DNA of 64,000 nt from NCBI GenBank assembly GCA_036873755.1, contig JAVTVY010020308.1, positions 17,987 through 81,986 of the forward strand. Reading direction: 5' to 3'. Source of the DNA: Hanleya hanleyi. Taxonomy: Eukaryota > Mollusca > Polyplacophora > Lepidopleurida > Hanleyidae. The position numbers and the translations under genes are program-made. How positions within the stretch are numbered: the first letter of the stretch is position 1; each line of letters starts with the position of its first letter. Positions 22,700 to 34,341 of the stretch are shown in pieces. Below the pieces are notes generated by a model, which saw nothing but the letters and a program-made list of their open reading frames with translations, was not told the DNA's origin and ran no database searches.

Positions 22700-23724
22700 G
22701 TAGGCCTAAATCGATAATAAAACAGTCTTGTTTTTCATACGCCCGTCGAAAGACGAGGTCGTATAATGCAATCACGATTCCTGTATGTCGAGCTGTCTGT
22801 TAACTGTACCTTGTTCTACGCTGATAAACAGCCTGTATCACTGACGTCCCTGCTCTTCTTGTTCTCCCGCTGATTCACATCGCATATTTCGCGCCTCTTG
22901 GCCGTAAGGGAGCGCTCTGTACAGGTCAACCACCAATGACCAATGAATATAACTCTTACGCAAGAGTCTTGTTCCGCTTTGTTTATCATGGCAACCAACA
23001 TCGGGCATCTGCCACCTTTTCTTTCAGTGAGGGAGAGGTCTTTCGGCCAGTCACCATTAAATGTTTCCATCAAATTACGGCGCTAAGCTACCAAGATTAG
23101 TCTCTCGGTAAAAGTTATAACTTACCCAGCGTATATGACATCTAATGAGTGATAACTGTATGGAAAAATGCGAGAAACGAGTGAACTATTTGTTCACAAT
23201 CAACTGTGAATTAAAGCAATATGATCGAGTTGTCTCCCTCTTCAAACGTTCATATGTCGTTAACGGCAAAACTAACAATAAACGGACGGCAAAACAGCTC
23301 TAATTAATTTAATTTCTGAGTTAAGAGTGAACAGATTTTTGGATAACTTCCTCCATTGTTTTGTAAGGTTCGTCAACTGATTGCAAACATTTGATCACCG
23401 ATACCTTCAAATAATTAACAAATAATTCCCTGTAAATGTTGTTAATATCCCACTCATAAGACCACGCTTTATCATCATGAGTGTATAAGGAGATCACGCT
23501 GACTACATTGGTAACGTAAAAACACCGTTCAATTGTTTCAGATTTTAAATTGAACGTTGACTGTTAATCACGGGCCCGCGAGACAAGAGTTTTTGGGGGT
23601 GTGGGCGGTGGTATTACGGTGAAGTGTCGAAATATGGGATCTCTATATATAACCCCATGCTTTATATAAATCCACATCAAGGCGTGAAACGAACTTTGGA
23701 TGAATCGAGAAATAAACAGTTTAC
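22700..23724. other. Start of ABCA intron 1
   Basis: Shortly after the donor, 22738-22775 carries a fragment related to the TATACGCCC element family (CGTCGAAAGACGAGGTCGTA resembles about 33730 and 38245). The rest shows no feature; open frames are chance. Confidence 0.5.
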
Positions 23725-23725
23725 C

Positions 23726-24132
23726 ACCAAACAAAATGCATCAGAATATTCTACAAGTATCACTTTATATATTTCCGTCGTCAAATTAGTAAATTTGTGC
23801 AATTTTTTACCTTTGCCGGGCGATTCAAAATCCAACCCAACTGTCCATCCATCTAGGAACAGTTAGATTATGGCGCGCTTCGTTCTCAATTCTGATTGGT
23901 CAGTCTCGACAGGCCTCCGGCAAGAGAGGTCACGCACTGATCAGCTGTTGAGACTGACCAATCAGAATTGAGAACGAAGCCCGCCATAATCTAACTGTTC
24001 CTAGATGGATGGACAGTTGGGTTGGATTTTAAATCGCCCGGAAAAGGTAAAAAATTGCACAACTTTACTGATTTGACGACGGGAGTATATAAAGTGATAC
24101 TTGTAGAATATTCTGATGTATTTTGTTTTGTG
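23726..24132. repeat. 407-bp near-perfect palindrome
   Basis: Left arm about 23726-23912, right arm about 23945-24132, spacer about 32 bp. Each arm contains ATCAGAATATTCTACAAGTA or its complement, CCTAGATGGATGGACAGTTG or its complement, and CTGATTGGTCAGTCTC or its complement. The arms differ at only a few positions over about 187 bp. It would form a long hairpin as RNA within intron 1. It could be a foldback element; no target duplication was found. Confidence 0.9.
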
Positions 24133-24199
24133 TCACTTTTTTTCTGTCTCACGATGGGAGGCCGTGAGTTGACTTTTACTGAAACGGTCTGACGCGCAT

Positions 24200-25300
24200 G
24201 CGCGGTGGACAGACATGCCTGGGGTGAACGCTTTTGAGTGTAGGTGGACTATCTTTGGGCCAAATGGGTCGTGCGAGGTGTCATATTGAAGCGCGCCTGG
24301 TGCCGCATTCGACTGGACTGGTGTGCAGTGGAAAAGCCGTCAATCTGCACATGAAATTTCGGGAAAAAGGCATTTGAGTGGACGTTTTGGAGAGGTGGTG
24401 GACCATCCGTGGTCTGAATGGGTCGTTTGGAGTGTCATATTGAAGCACGTGTGGGGGAGAGTCCGACTGAACTTATTTATAGGGGAATTACTGTAAACCA
24501 GCGCATGCACAGTCAGGGAATAGCGAAAAAATAGAACATTTGAATGAACGTTTTGGTATGGACCACAGGTGCTTCGAATGGGCCGTGCCAGGTGTCATAT
24601 TGACGCACTCGTGGGTGAGAGTCCCATTTGTTCTGGTGTTTAGTGGAAATGTATATTATCTGTTCGTGTGGTCAGGGAATATGGGAAAAAGGTAATTTGA
24701 GTGGCCGTTTTGGAGTAGAGATGGACCATCACTGGTCCAATTGAGTCGTGTGGCATGTCATATTGAAGCGTTTGTGTCCAGCAGCAATTTGTGTTTTGTG
24801 GAAATGTCGTTAATCTGCGCGTGCGCAGTCAGGGAATAGTGGAAAAAGGTAATTTGAGTGAACGTTTTGGAGTCGAGATGGACCATCCCTGGTCCAAGTG
24901 AGCTGTATGCCATGTCATATTGAAGCGTTCCACGTCAATGGGAATATGGGAAAAAGGTAATTTGAGTGGCCGTTTTGGAGTAGAGATGGACCATCACTGG
25001 TCCAATTGAGTCGTGTGGCATGTCATATTGAAGCGTTTGTGTCCAGCAGCAATTTGTGTTTTGTGGCAATGTCGTTATTCTGCGCGTGCGCAGTCAGGGA
25101 ATAGTGGAAAATGGCGTTTGAGTGGACGTGTTGGGGTCGAGATGGACTGGGCTGATCAGTGTCCAGGATAATAGAATCTGAATCCTACTCACTCACTCAC
25201 TCACTCGGAAGTGCGTAGGGGAGCCTTTTTGGTTACAGGTGGACCATCCCTGGTCCAAATTGGCCGTGAAGCTCTTAGCGGGTAGAGTCAGAGTGATATG
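24200..25300 (+). repeat. Degenerate tandem family, ~130-165-bp unit
   Basis: TTTGAGTGGACGTTTTGG, GGACCATC(A/C)CTGGTCCAA and GTGTCATATTGAAGCG recur near 24230, 24375, 24540, 24700, 24860 and 24965. A 170-bp block at 24676-24845 is repeated almost unchanged at 24941-25110 (offset 265 bp). A TCACTCACTCACTCACTC run is at about 25190-25206. Related sequence is at 34740-35100. Confidence 0.8.
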
Positions 25301-25410
25301 GAGTGATACACTCATGCGCAGATGTGAAATAGCAGGAAAAGTGCGCCAGTCTCAAGATCTAAGGAATTTCCTTCCCGGGTGTATACTGCTCTGCACATGT
25401 GGGAGTTGAT

Positions 25411-25624
25411 TCAATCCAACTCCTGACACGCACAATAACCCAATCCAACTCCTGACACGCACAATAACCCAATCCAACTCCTGACACGCACAATAACCCA
25501 ATCCAACTCCTGCCACGCACAATAACCCAATCCAACTCCTGACACGCACAATAACCCAATCCAACTCCTGACACGCACAATAACCCAATCCAACTCCTGA
25601 CACGCACAATAACCCAATCCAACG
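25411..25624. repeat. 29-bp minisatellite, about 7.4 copies
   Basis: The unit is CCAATCCAACTCCTGACACG plus CACAATAAC. Copies are virtually identical except one with TGCCACGC instead of TGACACGC (25509-25516). On the minus strand all three frames stay open through the array. Confidence 0.97.
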
Positions 25625-25656
25625 CTTTACGAGGATTGTAGGTGATGTCCGACATG

Positions 25657-25682
25657 AACAACAACAACAACAACAACAACAA
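25657..25682. repeat. (ACA)n microsatellite
   Basis: About 26 bp of ACA/CAA repeats immediately before the next mobile element. Confidence 0.95.
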
Positions 25683-25710
25683 GGATATTTCGTATTACCC
25701 ATTTTGTTTT

Positions 25711-27311
25711 TAGCCCACCATCACCAGGATTGGTGGGCTTTTCAAATCGCTTTTTGTCCGTGGTCCGTCGTCCGTCCCTCGTCCGTCCGTAAACAGTTCT
25801 TGTTATCACGATTTCTCAGGAACTACTGCATGGACCTTTCTCAAATTTGGTATACAGGTTCCCCTTGGGGTCTAGTTGTGCAAGATACCTTTTCTGGTCC
25901 GATTCGAAAATCCAATATGGCCACAAGGCGACCATCTTGGATTTCCCAATGAAACCTTGTTATCGCGATTTCTCAGGAACTACTGTATGGATCTTTCTCA
26001 AATTTGGTACACAGGTTTGCCTTGGGGTCTAGTTGTGCAAGATAGCTCTTCTGGTCCGATTCGAAAATTCAATATGGCCACCAGGTAGCCATCTTGGATT
26101 TCCCCATGAAACTTTATCGTGATTTCTCAGGAAGTACTGCATGGATCTTTCTCAAATTTGGTACACATGTTCCCCTTGGGGTCTAGTTGTGGAAGATAAC
26201 CTTTCTGTTCCGATTCGAAAATCCAATATGGCCACAAGGCGGCCATCTTGACTTTCCCCATGAAACCTTGTTATCGCGATTTCTCAGGAACTACTGCATA
26301 GATCTTTCTCAAATTCGGTACACAGGTTTCCCTTGGGGTTTAGTTGTGCAAGATAACCTTTCTGTTCCGATTCGAAAATCCAATATGGCCACCAGGCAGC
26401 TATCTTGGGTTTCCCCATGAAAATTTGTTATCGTGATTTCTCAGGAAGTAATGCATGGATCTTTCTCAAATTTGGTACACAGGTTTCTATTATGGTGCAG
26501 TTGTGCAAGATATCTTTACTGGCCCGATTCGAGAGTCCAATATGGCCACCAGGTGGCCAATTACCCCGTGAAATTTTTTATCGTGAATTTTCAGGAACTA
26601 CTGCATGGATCTTTGTCAAATTTGGTACACAGGTTCCCCTTGTGGTCTGCCTGTGCAAGATACTTTTCCTGGTCCGATTCCAAAATCCATTATGTCCACC
26701 AGGCGGCCATCTTGGATTTCCCCATGAAACTTTATTGTGATTTCTAAGGAACTACTGCATGGATCTTTCTCAAATTTGGTACACAGGTTCCCCTTGGGCT
26801 CCAGTTGTGCAAGATACCTTTTTCGGTCCGATTCGAAAATGTAATATGCCCACCAGGTGGCCATCTTGAATTTCCCCTTGAAACATTGTTATCGTGAATT
26901 CTCAGGAAATACTTCATGGATCTTTCTGAAATTTGGTTCACAGGTCCCACATGGGGCCTAGTTGTGGAATGATGACACGCGCGGAAAAAAAACAAAAAAA
27001 AACTACAAAACGAAGATGAAGAATCCTCTGGACATTGACTTTCCGACTAACTTTGCTCATTTCACTTGTACTATAACAACCGACATCAGGTACAGTTTCT
27101 AGAATTCTTGAAACTCCCGAAACCTAGAAAGATAATTTCTTGGTGTTTTCCAGTGTCCCGTTTTCGATCTCTATTGCTCAAATTCGAAATTCTGCAAACA
27201 AAGTTACAAATCATTCATTTGTTCTTCAATAACAATGGACAAAAAGATCCTCTTGTCATTAGCTTACAATTATCGGACAATGGTGGGCGCCAAATCCTTC
27301 AGGATCTCTCG
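25711..27311 (+). mobile_element. Hairpin-headed element with tandem core (fullest copy)
   Basis: The head is a hairpin, AGCCCACC...GGTGGGCT (25713-25740), then CCGTCGTCCGTC repeats. About eight tandem copies of the roughly 157-bp unit follow (CTCAAATTTGGTACACAGGT; 25800-26960). A unique tail then runs from ATGATGACACGCGCGG to CCTTCAGGATCTCTCG (26968-27311). GCCCACCAT near the start and ATGGTGGGC near the end (27277-27287) make a short terminal inverted repeat. No protein is encoded. It is non-autonomous, and related fragments occur at 11095, 13557, 15626-17196 and 18206-18384. Confidence 0.75.
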
Positions 27312-27744
27312 ATATCCTTTCATCACAACTCGCCTAAGCTGGGGGAGCCATTATGGGTATGTGTACCATTCTCTTGTCCGTATATCAGATGCATTGTTGG
27401 CAGCTCTTGTCCAATCCAATTTAAGGCGCCAGTCTCTAGATCCATGAAATTAACATGGCGTGTTTTCGTATCTCACTCCTGACACCCACCATTTTACTGG
27501 CCACTGGATAATACCATGTCTTTATTATTTCAAGCATCGTAACATTAGTTACAAGTGTTACAGAGCTGACTTAAACGATCAACATGTTGACATGTATAGT
27601 ATATGTGGCATGTTACGGTATCCATCATTACACGACATGAACACGTGAATACGTTCAGAGGGCGTCAGTGGCGTCGTTGGCGTCTATGTTTGGTCCGGAA
27701 AAATGTGATATAAGTCACCGTCCATTTGGTGTTGGGGCGATGTT

Positions 27745-30230
27745 GTCGGGTCCATTTTGAGGGATCCACGGTCTCAAGTTGACCCAGGTACGTCCCTAGG
27801 GACACACGATTGGTGATGGTGAAGGGCTCGTTGTACACGTGGGTTTTGGCACTGGAACAGAAATACCGGAGTCAGTCCGTTCCCTTAGGTCATAGGATGT
27901 ACCAAAAAGCGACATTTACTTGAAAGCCTTAGTTTGGTCGTTAACGATGACTTCCACGTAGCTGCGTAATAGGGTGAGGTCGAGGAGTCGGAAATTGTAG
28001 ATGTCTAGCAGTGGGTGACGAGGAATCGTAGGCCAGTGGCCTCGACGGTGGGTACACGTGGGCAGTCCATGGTCGTATTACCAGTGGCGTTAGTCTCCCT
28101 GGGCTCAACTTCACTGACGTCGTTAGTCTCCCTGGTTTCAACTTCAGTGGGACCGACTTTCCTTGGTTCCTCTTCAGTAGGAAGTTGTCGCCCGTCTAAA
28201 CTGACTGGGTATTTTGAAGAATAGACCACAATCGTTCAATTGATTTGTCGCTCCCTGTTGAAGTAGCCATTCGTGGCACCGTAAAGTATCCGTTTGATTA
28301 AATGACCGTGAGCAGATTTTACAAGTATACCGTACACCGTTGTGGATAGAAGATTCGTGGCGTAAATCTTCCGGACGACTAAATGTCGGCTGCGTATCAG
28401 GAATGATGAAAACTCCTCCATACCGTCACTTTTATAAATTCTCACTCCGGCAAAAACTCTCCTACGTTGTTCCCGCCACCAATCAGCGCCTCGCTGTCCT
28501 GTAGAGTCTATGCGCACTTGAGACATGTGTTCCCCTATAAACTAGTCCATGGGATGGGCATATGGACCTTGGATGTACATGTGAACCTTGGAGTGTATGT
28601 ATACAGAAAAGACTAGGTGACTAGGTACAGGTATGTGCATAGGTAATGTATGTACGGCTATAAGTGAGTAAAGTTCGTACAACTTGGCATAGGTAAAGTA
28701 TTGCAGCTAAATTTGAAAGTCGTCACCGGAAGTGACGTTATCGCACGCCTGTGCGCCCGCCTAACAGTGCCATCGAGACCTGGTACACCCTATAGCCTAG
28801 AAGCTATAGGGTCCAAGCGGCACCATCAGGTGTGCTCACAGGCGTGCGATTACGTCACTCGCGGTGATGACGTCAACTCCGTGATGACGTCACTTCCTTT
28901 GATACCCATAGCTTAATAGACATCACTCATACATAGCTGTACATACCTTATTCAAACATATCCGCAATACTTTACCTGTGCATAGTTGTACGAACATCAG
29001 TCACTTATAGCTGTACATACAATACCTACACAATTACAAGCGTCTAGTCCGTCATTCATAATCCAGCCGTCGTCCATTAGAGAATATCCGCGTCCATAAT
29101 CCAAAGATCTATTCCATTTCCATATAACAGTATTAGCACCAAATTCAAAAAGACAAAAGTATACTAAGCTGTACTACTACTCATGGCATGACAGATGACG
29201 TCACTTAGTCTCTTCTGGATACGCTTCAAGGTTCACATGTACGTCTATGGGTCATAGGCCCACCCCATGTGCTAGTGTATATGAGTACACATGTCTCAAG
29301 TGCGCACCCAAGCATAGACTGTACAGGACAGAGATGCGCTGATTGGTGGAGTGGCGAACAACATAGGAGAGTTCCTGTGGGGTGGGAGTTTATAAAAGTG
29401 GTGGTGTATGAAAGTTTTCAACATTCCTGATACGCAGCCGACATGCTCCCTTGTACGATTTACTCGTCGGAAAGATTAACGACTTCACGAATCTTCCAAT
29501 GGCTCGCGGTATGCTTGTAAAATCTGCTCACGGTCATTTGATCACGAAAGGATACCTTATGGCGCCACGAATAGTTACTCCTCCAGGGAGCGACATAACA
29601 ATGTAACGTTTGTGACAAATTCTTCAAACCACCCAGTCAGTTAAGACAGCACCAACGATTGCTTCATGGCCCGTCATCACGCCATGGGCGACAACTTCCC
29701 ACTGAAGAGGCGCCCAGGGAGGCCAGTCCCACTGAAATCGAGCCCAGGGCGAATAATGCCACTGGTGATGCGACCATGGACAGCCCTACCCACAATCGAG
29801 GCTCGAGGGCCTGGATGTCCAGTCGGACTCCGACGATACGCTTCTTAGTAACACGCCTGAGGGCCTTGGGAGTCTCGTGCACTTTGTGAATCCCATAAAT
29901 GTTCCCAGCGATCTCTTGCTGACACGCACCCAGTAAGTGACATCTACCGGCGCCACTGGTCCACGATTCGACAACGTTTTCACCGCTGCTAGACATCTAC
30001 AATTTCCGACTAGTTGACCTCACTCTTCTACGCAGCTAGGTGAAAGCCATCGCCAACGTTCAAACTACGGCCTTCAGATGAAATCTCGCCTTTTGGGTAC
30101 ATCTTATGCCATAATTTTAAGGACGAACGGTATTTTCATTCCAGTACCAACAAGCCCTTCACCGTCACCAATCGTGCGTTCACGGAGACGACTCCGGAGC
30201 AACTGGATACCCTGGGTCCCTTGGAATGGT
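27745..30230. mobile_element. 2.5-kb foldback element (imperfect palindrome)
   Basis: The left arm (about 27745-28796) is the imperfect reverse complement of the right arm (about 28803-30230). Examples: GATTGGTGATGGTGAAGGGC (27810) against GCCCTTCACCGTCACCAATC (30152); GCGCACTTGAGACATGTG (28511) against ACACATGTCTCAAGTGCGCA (29288); GCACGCCTGTG (28743) against CACAGGCGTGCG. The centre is ACCCTATAGC-CTAGAA-GCTATAGGGT (28787-28812). The right arm is longer because 29033-29164 is an inserted copy of the 11639 segment. Open frames inside have no recognisable motif. Two TGACGTCA words lie at 28868 and 28885. Confidence 0.85.
29033..29164 (-). repeat. Inserted copy of the 11639-11770 segment
   Basis: The reverse complement differs from 11639-11770 at two positions only. 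It has no counterpart in the left arm of the surrounding palindrome, so it arrived after the palindrome formed or was lost from the other arm. Confidence 0.85.
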
Positions 30231-31251
30231 TGAAGGGGTCATATTTATTCAAAAATTTATGCTAAAATTTATACGAAAAAGGCAAAAAACAGACGGAAGT
30301 CCAATTTCAGACGTCAGTCGACGCTGTTTTACGTGAGTTTTGGGTGGAAGAGTTAACTTTATAATTTGTCTGTACGAAACACATCTTATTATGCAGAATG
30401 AAACAAAATTAATATTCGGCTTTACCAGCCTAAGGGAGTTTTCGTATGTTAACGAAACTACTTCTTTGGAGAATGTTTAATATTTCTGGGCATTACAGGT
30501 TAGTTTTCTTGGTATTCTTGCATTTACCAGGTTTACCCATGTTGAGGCGTTTACTCTATCAGACGTCCTCGATGCTCATCCATTAACATCAGATGAGTTG
30601 TTGCTTTGAGCTGATCTGTCATCACAGCTCCCGAGCTAGCGTATCTAATTCCGCTGAAGCCGGTGCTAGGGGCCGTGTGGATACTTCGTAGTCTCCACAT
30701 CAACACCTGCAATAAAAGCGCGGCCGAGATACTAAGGCTACGCCCGAGAATCCACCGTATTCTCGGGTCTGAATGTGAGGTGCCGAGGGAGCCTTTCCTG
30801 TATAGTCATATGGTTGCTCTTTAGTTGCCAGACGTCGCCAATTTTCCCACCTTTTGCATATCGCTCCAATTTATTATTCTTCATGTTAGTTCCCAGTATT
30901 CTGATTGGTTAGGCCGAAGTGGTTAATATGCACGATTCTCCGTTGTTATTGTGGTGAGTTCGATAATTTTATACAATATCATCCTCTCATTCCGGAATTC
31001 ACCGACCGCCGTAAACCGTTACCGTGACGATCCGAAGGTTGCCGAATGATCCGGAAATTCGTACATTATCACCCCAGCGAAAGTGTGTCAACATTTGCAG
31101 ACAATACGCTTGTCATGTAAAAACGACTTATTTTGAAGTTTGCGAAGAAACCATTAAGAGGGTCATAATTTTTTTCTGAGGGCAATAATCCACTATATCA
31201 CCCTAGACCAAGGGAACTATGTCTATAATAGCACACTGATTCTGTTTACAG
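30231..31251. other. End of ABCA intron 1
   Basis: A diverged dispersed repeat lies at about 30640-30740 (compare 11370). CCGAGAATCCACCG/TATTCTCGG forms a small hairpin near 30750. The intron ends in TTCTGTTTACAG at 31251. Confidence 0.5.
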
Positions 31252-31509
31252 GTATACCGTTCACCGACGAGGAGTCGATGTTACGGTATTATACACAACC
31301 GAGGAATACATCAGGCGATGTTCTGGCAGCGTTCGTCTTTGAGGGAAATTTCACCTCGAACGGTGGAGCAGTTCCTAAACAGATGACATTGAAGATACGA
31401 CCATCGTCGGGAAAGCACGCTTACGAAAGCTGGGAGACGGGATCCCTCTATGAGTTTTACTTCACTACTCGACCCAGATCGGCTCATGACCAATATGGAG
31501 GTCCTCCAT
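31252..31509 (+). CDS. ABCA-family lipid transporter (ABCA3-like), coding exon 2
   Basis: This exon encodes part of the first extracellular loop: the split codon for Gly118, residues 119-203 and the first base of codon 204. The acceptor is TTTACAG|GT and the donor is CCAT|GTAAGT at 31510. Entering phase 1 joins exon 1 in frame to read SYLK-G-IPFTDEESM. Conserved ABCA features are DVLAAFVFEGNF in the middle, then the YESWETGSLYEF region and a closing GGPP. Two possible N-glycosylation sites are NTS and NFT. Length and placement fit the region between TM1 and TM2 in ABCA3-type proteins. Confidence 0.92.
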
Positions 31510-31518
31510 GTAAGTGTT

Positions 31519-34341
31519 TATACGCCCGCCCAAAAGGCGGACGTATCATGTGATGGCGTTCATGCCCGGTCTATATCGGGACCCGAGTGGCCTAATGCGC
31601 TTCGCTGGTGACCGCTAGCCTCACACCACTGAACCGGCACGTGTTCGAGCCCAGCTGGTTCATGTGTGAAAGTTACTTGCAGACGGGTGGTGGTTCTTTT
31701 CGGGTACTCCGGCTTCCTCCACCAACCAAACTGACTGTCACCATATGTGTGAAACAACCTTGAGTATGACATTAAGCCAAATCCCCCCGGTCTGTATCTG
31801 TGACAGTTTTCTATCAAGACTTCCATTTTTTTGTGAGTGAATACAAACGATATGTCGCGTAGCGAAACGGAGGTCAAAGGTCACTGGCCGAAAATGAGAA
31901 ATTTATTGAACCTTTCGGGTCCGGTCTATATCTTTGACAGTCTTGTATCCATAGTTGCAATTTGTTTATCCTTCGCTGGACTCCTGTCCATAGAATTGCT
32001 GTGTGTGTGAGTGTGGGTGTGTGCATCACGTTTTCCCGTTAACACGACAACTTGAAAATTATTGATTCAGTTTACTCCAAATTTTAACTGAATGTATAAC
32101 TGAGGAATAGCTTTCTTGCTTTTGATGTTAAGGTCACTAGGTCCAAGTTCAAGGTCACTTGGGCTAGAAAACCTGCAAAAAAGTAGGGAAATCCCTAGTT
32201 TATGAGTTGGTACCAAATATTGGGTACATAATGTCGATTGGGCAAAGAGGAAAGCTATTTATGTTCAGGTCAAACGATCAAAGGTCAAGTTCACTGAAGC
32301 CAGAGAACCTGTAAAAATGGAAAATCTCCTGTTTTATGTCCAGAATTGGTTCAAAACTTTATGCCTACCTTGCATATGGGCAGGGAATAACCCTACGTAC
32401 TTTGAAGTAAAAAGTTCAAAGATGTGGACTATGATCAAATTCCAAGTATACCTAGAAACTCATTGCAAGTAGCCGTAATTGATTTTTATTGATTATTACA
32501 TTTCGACCAAATTTGGCAAAAGAGTTATTGTCATTTGTATCGTCTGTCTGTCCATTCGTCTGTCCATATTTGATATGGACAAACTGTCCTTTGAAGGACC
32601 CAGCTAGGCTCTCCAAATTCATACAGTAATTGCACTTGGTGATGGGTCAGAAGCCTATGGAAAATGACCGAGCTTGACTTATTTAAAAAGTCAAATTCTA
32701 ATGTTTGCAATATTTTTTTAATAATTATAGTGAGGGTATCCAAATTCATATTGTACATGTGACTGATGATCAACTTGTAGCCTACCCATGTTGACTGACC
32801 TTGACCTACTTTACAAGGTCATGCGCTGTTTATTATGATATATATTGAAGAAATATAGCCAGGCTTTCTAAACTAATTACATGTATGCATTTGGAGATGA
32901 TTAAATTATAAGTACTAGTATTTATTTGGTCTCATCTGACTTGGAGGAAAATCTGGCGAGCGCTATGTGAGCTCACGGCTCCTGTTGTGGTTGGATATTT
33001 TTGGTGAGTTTTTTTCGTCTCCCTAGTAGGAGACGATGTGTCGCATACCAAATGTAGGCCGAGGCCAGAGGTCAAAGGTCATTGTGGCCCAAAAGTCAGG
33101 AAATTGTTGAAAATTGCTGAATTCAGCAAGGGGAAAAGAAGGGGTCAAGTGCTAGTATTAGGAAAATCTGACGAGGGCTATGTGAGCTCACGGCTCTTGT
33201 TGTGGTTGGATACAGTAGGTGGAGACAGATGTGTCGCGTACTAATTTGAGGTCGAGGTCAGAGGTCAAAGGTCACTGTGGCCTAAAAATCAGGAAATCGT
33301 TGACCATTGACAGTTTTCCATCTACAGTTTTAATTTTTGGTGAGTGCATACCCTAGTGGGAGGCGATGAATGAAATCAGCAAGGGGAAAAGATGTGTCGC
33401 ATACCAAACTTTAGGTCAAAGCCAAAGGTCACTTTGACCCCAAAATCGGGAAATCAATGAAAATAACTTTTTTGCATCAGTAGATACATTTGGGGGACAC
33501 GATGTGTCAAGGTCACATACCAAAATGTAGGTCAAGGTTAATGGTCGAGGTCCCTGTTACCCCAAAATCATGAAATTGTAAAAAAATCATGATTCTCTTT
33601 GTGTCCGTAGATTTATTAAGGGAAGACCATGTGTCATGTACCAAAATTTAGGTCAAGGTCATATGTCAAGGTCACTGTGACCCCCAAATCAGGTAATCGT
33701 CGAAAGTCACATTTTTTATATTCCCATCAAAGACGAGGTTGTATAATGCGATGGGGAGATCTATCCGTCCATCCATTCATTAATATTTGTTGTCCGTGCG
33801 ATATCTCCGGTTCCAAGGTATGGAATGGTACCAAACTTTGGGTATACAGTATTCGCGGGGCAAAGAGGAATCCTATTCATTTTGAGGTCAATAGTTCAAA
33901 GGTCAAGACCACAGTACCGCCAAAACTCAATCCAGCTCAACTGACTATATTGTTAGTTTGGACTATTCGGAGCTGTCTCCCCTAAATGTATATGACATTT
34001 GACCTGTGGAGTTGTCTCCCCTGTTTGATAGATACATGAAACAGCTACATTCAGTGAAACTGTTGTGAAATATACCATGCATTTACTAATTTAACTGAGA
34101 GTGGGGTCATTTATGAACTTTATTTATGTTTATTAACTCAAGAAGAAAGGTTTACTTCATCAGTTTTTTTCGGATTTTTCTTCCTGATGTCATAAGTGTT
34201 ACATTCTCGTAAGCACAAAATGTTAGACCTTTCTCTGGATTGCTAGCTACCAATTGGAACCAAGGGCATTAAACAACCTTGACATTTGGACCTGTATAAT
34301 TCCAGATGTACGGGCGTATTGAAGCCCCTTGGGCTCTTGTT
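31519..34341 (+). mobile_element. TATACGCCC element, copy A (intron 2)
   Basis: It starts TATACGCCCGCCCAAAAGGC and ends ACGGGCGTATTGAAGCCCCT plus TGGGCTCTTG, matching copy B at 36813-38961. The core has repeats of AGGTCAAAGGTCACTGTG followed by AAATCAGGAAAT, then a CCCATCAAAGACGAGGT block (about 33720). The start lies only 9 bp after the GT of the exon 2 donor. A SINE interrupts it at 31578-31786. One exact GGTCACTGTGACC is at 33670-33682. No protein is encoded. Confidence 0.85.
31578..31786 (+). mobile_element. tRNA-derived SINE, copy 1, with target duplication
   Basis: CCGGTCTATATC (31566-31577) and CCGGTCTGTATC (31787-31798) flank it, a 12-bp duplication with one difference. Copy B of the host element has the site unbroken (near 36890). 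The head has box A-like TGGCCTAATGC and box B-like GTTCGAGCCC. The body contains GGTGGTTCTTTTCGGGTACT and CCGGCTTCCTCCACC, resembling a conserved metazoan SINE core domain from memory. A second copy is at about 42400-42620 on the minus strand. Confidence 0.85.

Noticed and set aside
25411..25624. CRISPR-like array of 29-bp repeats
   Set aside because: Repeats abut without spacers and the sequence is eukaryotic; it is a minisatellite.
25352..25702. Overlapping minus-strand frames of 60-116 codons
   Set aside because: They are translations of the 29-bp minisatellite and the ACA run.
27941..28229. Pro/Thr-rich frames at 27941-28229 and 29659-29996
   Set aside because: They lie in matching positions of the two foldback arms on both strands, with no motif; compositional by-product.
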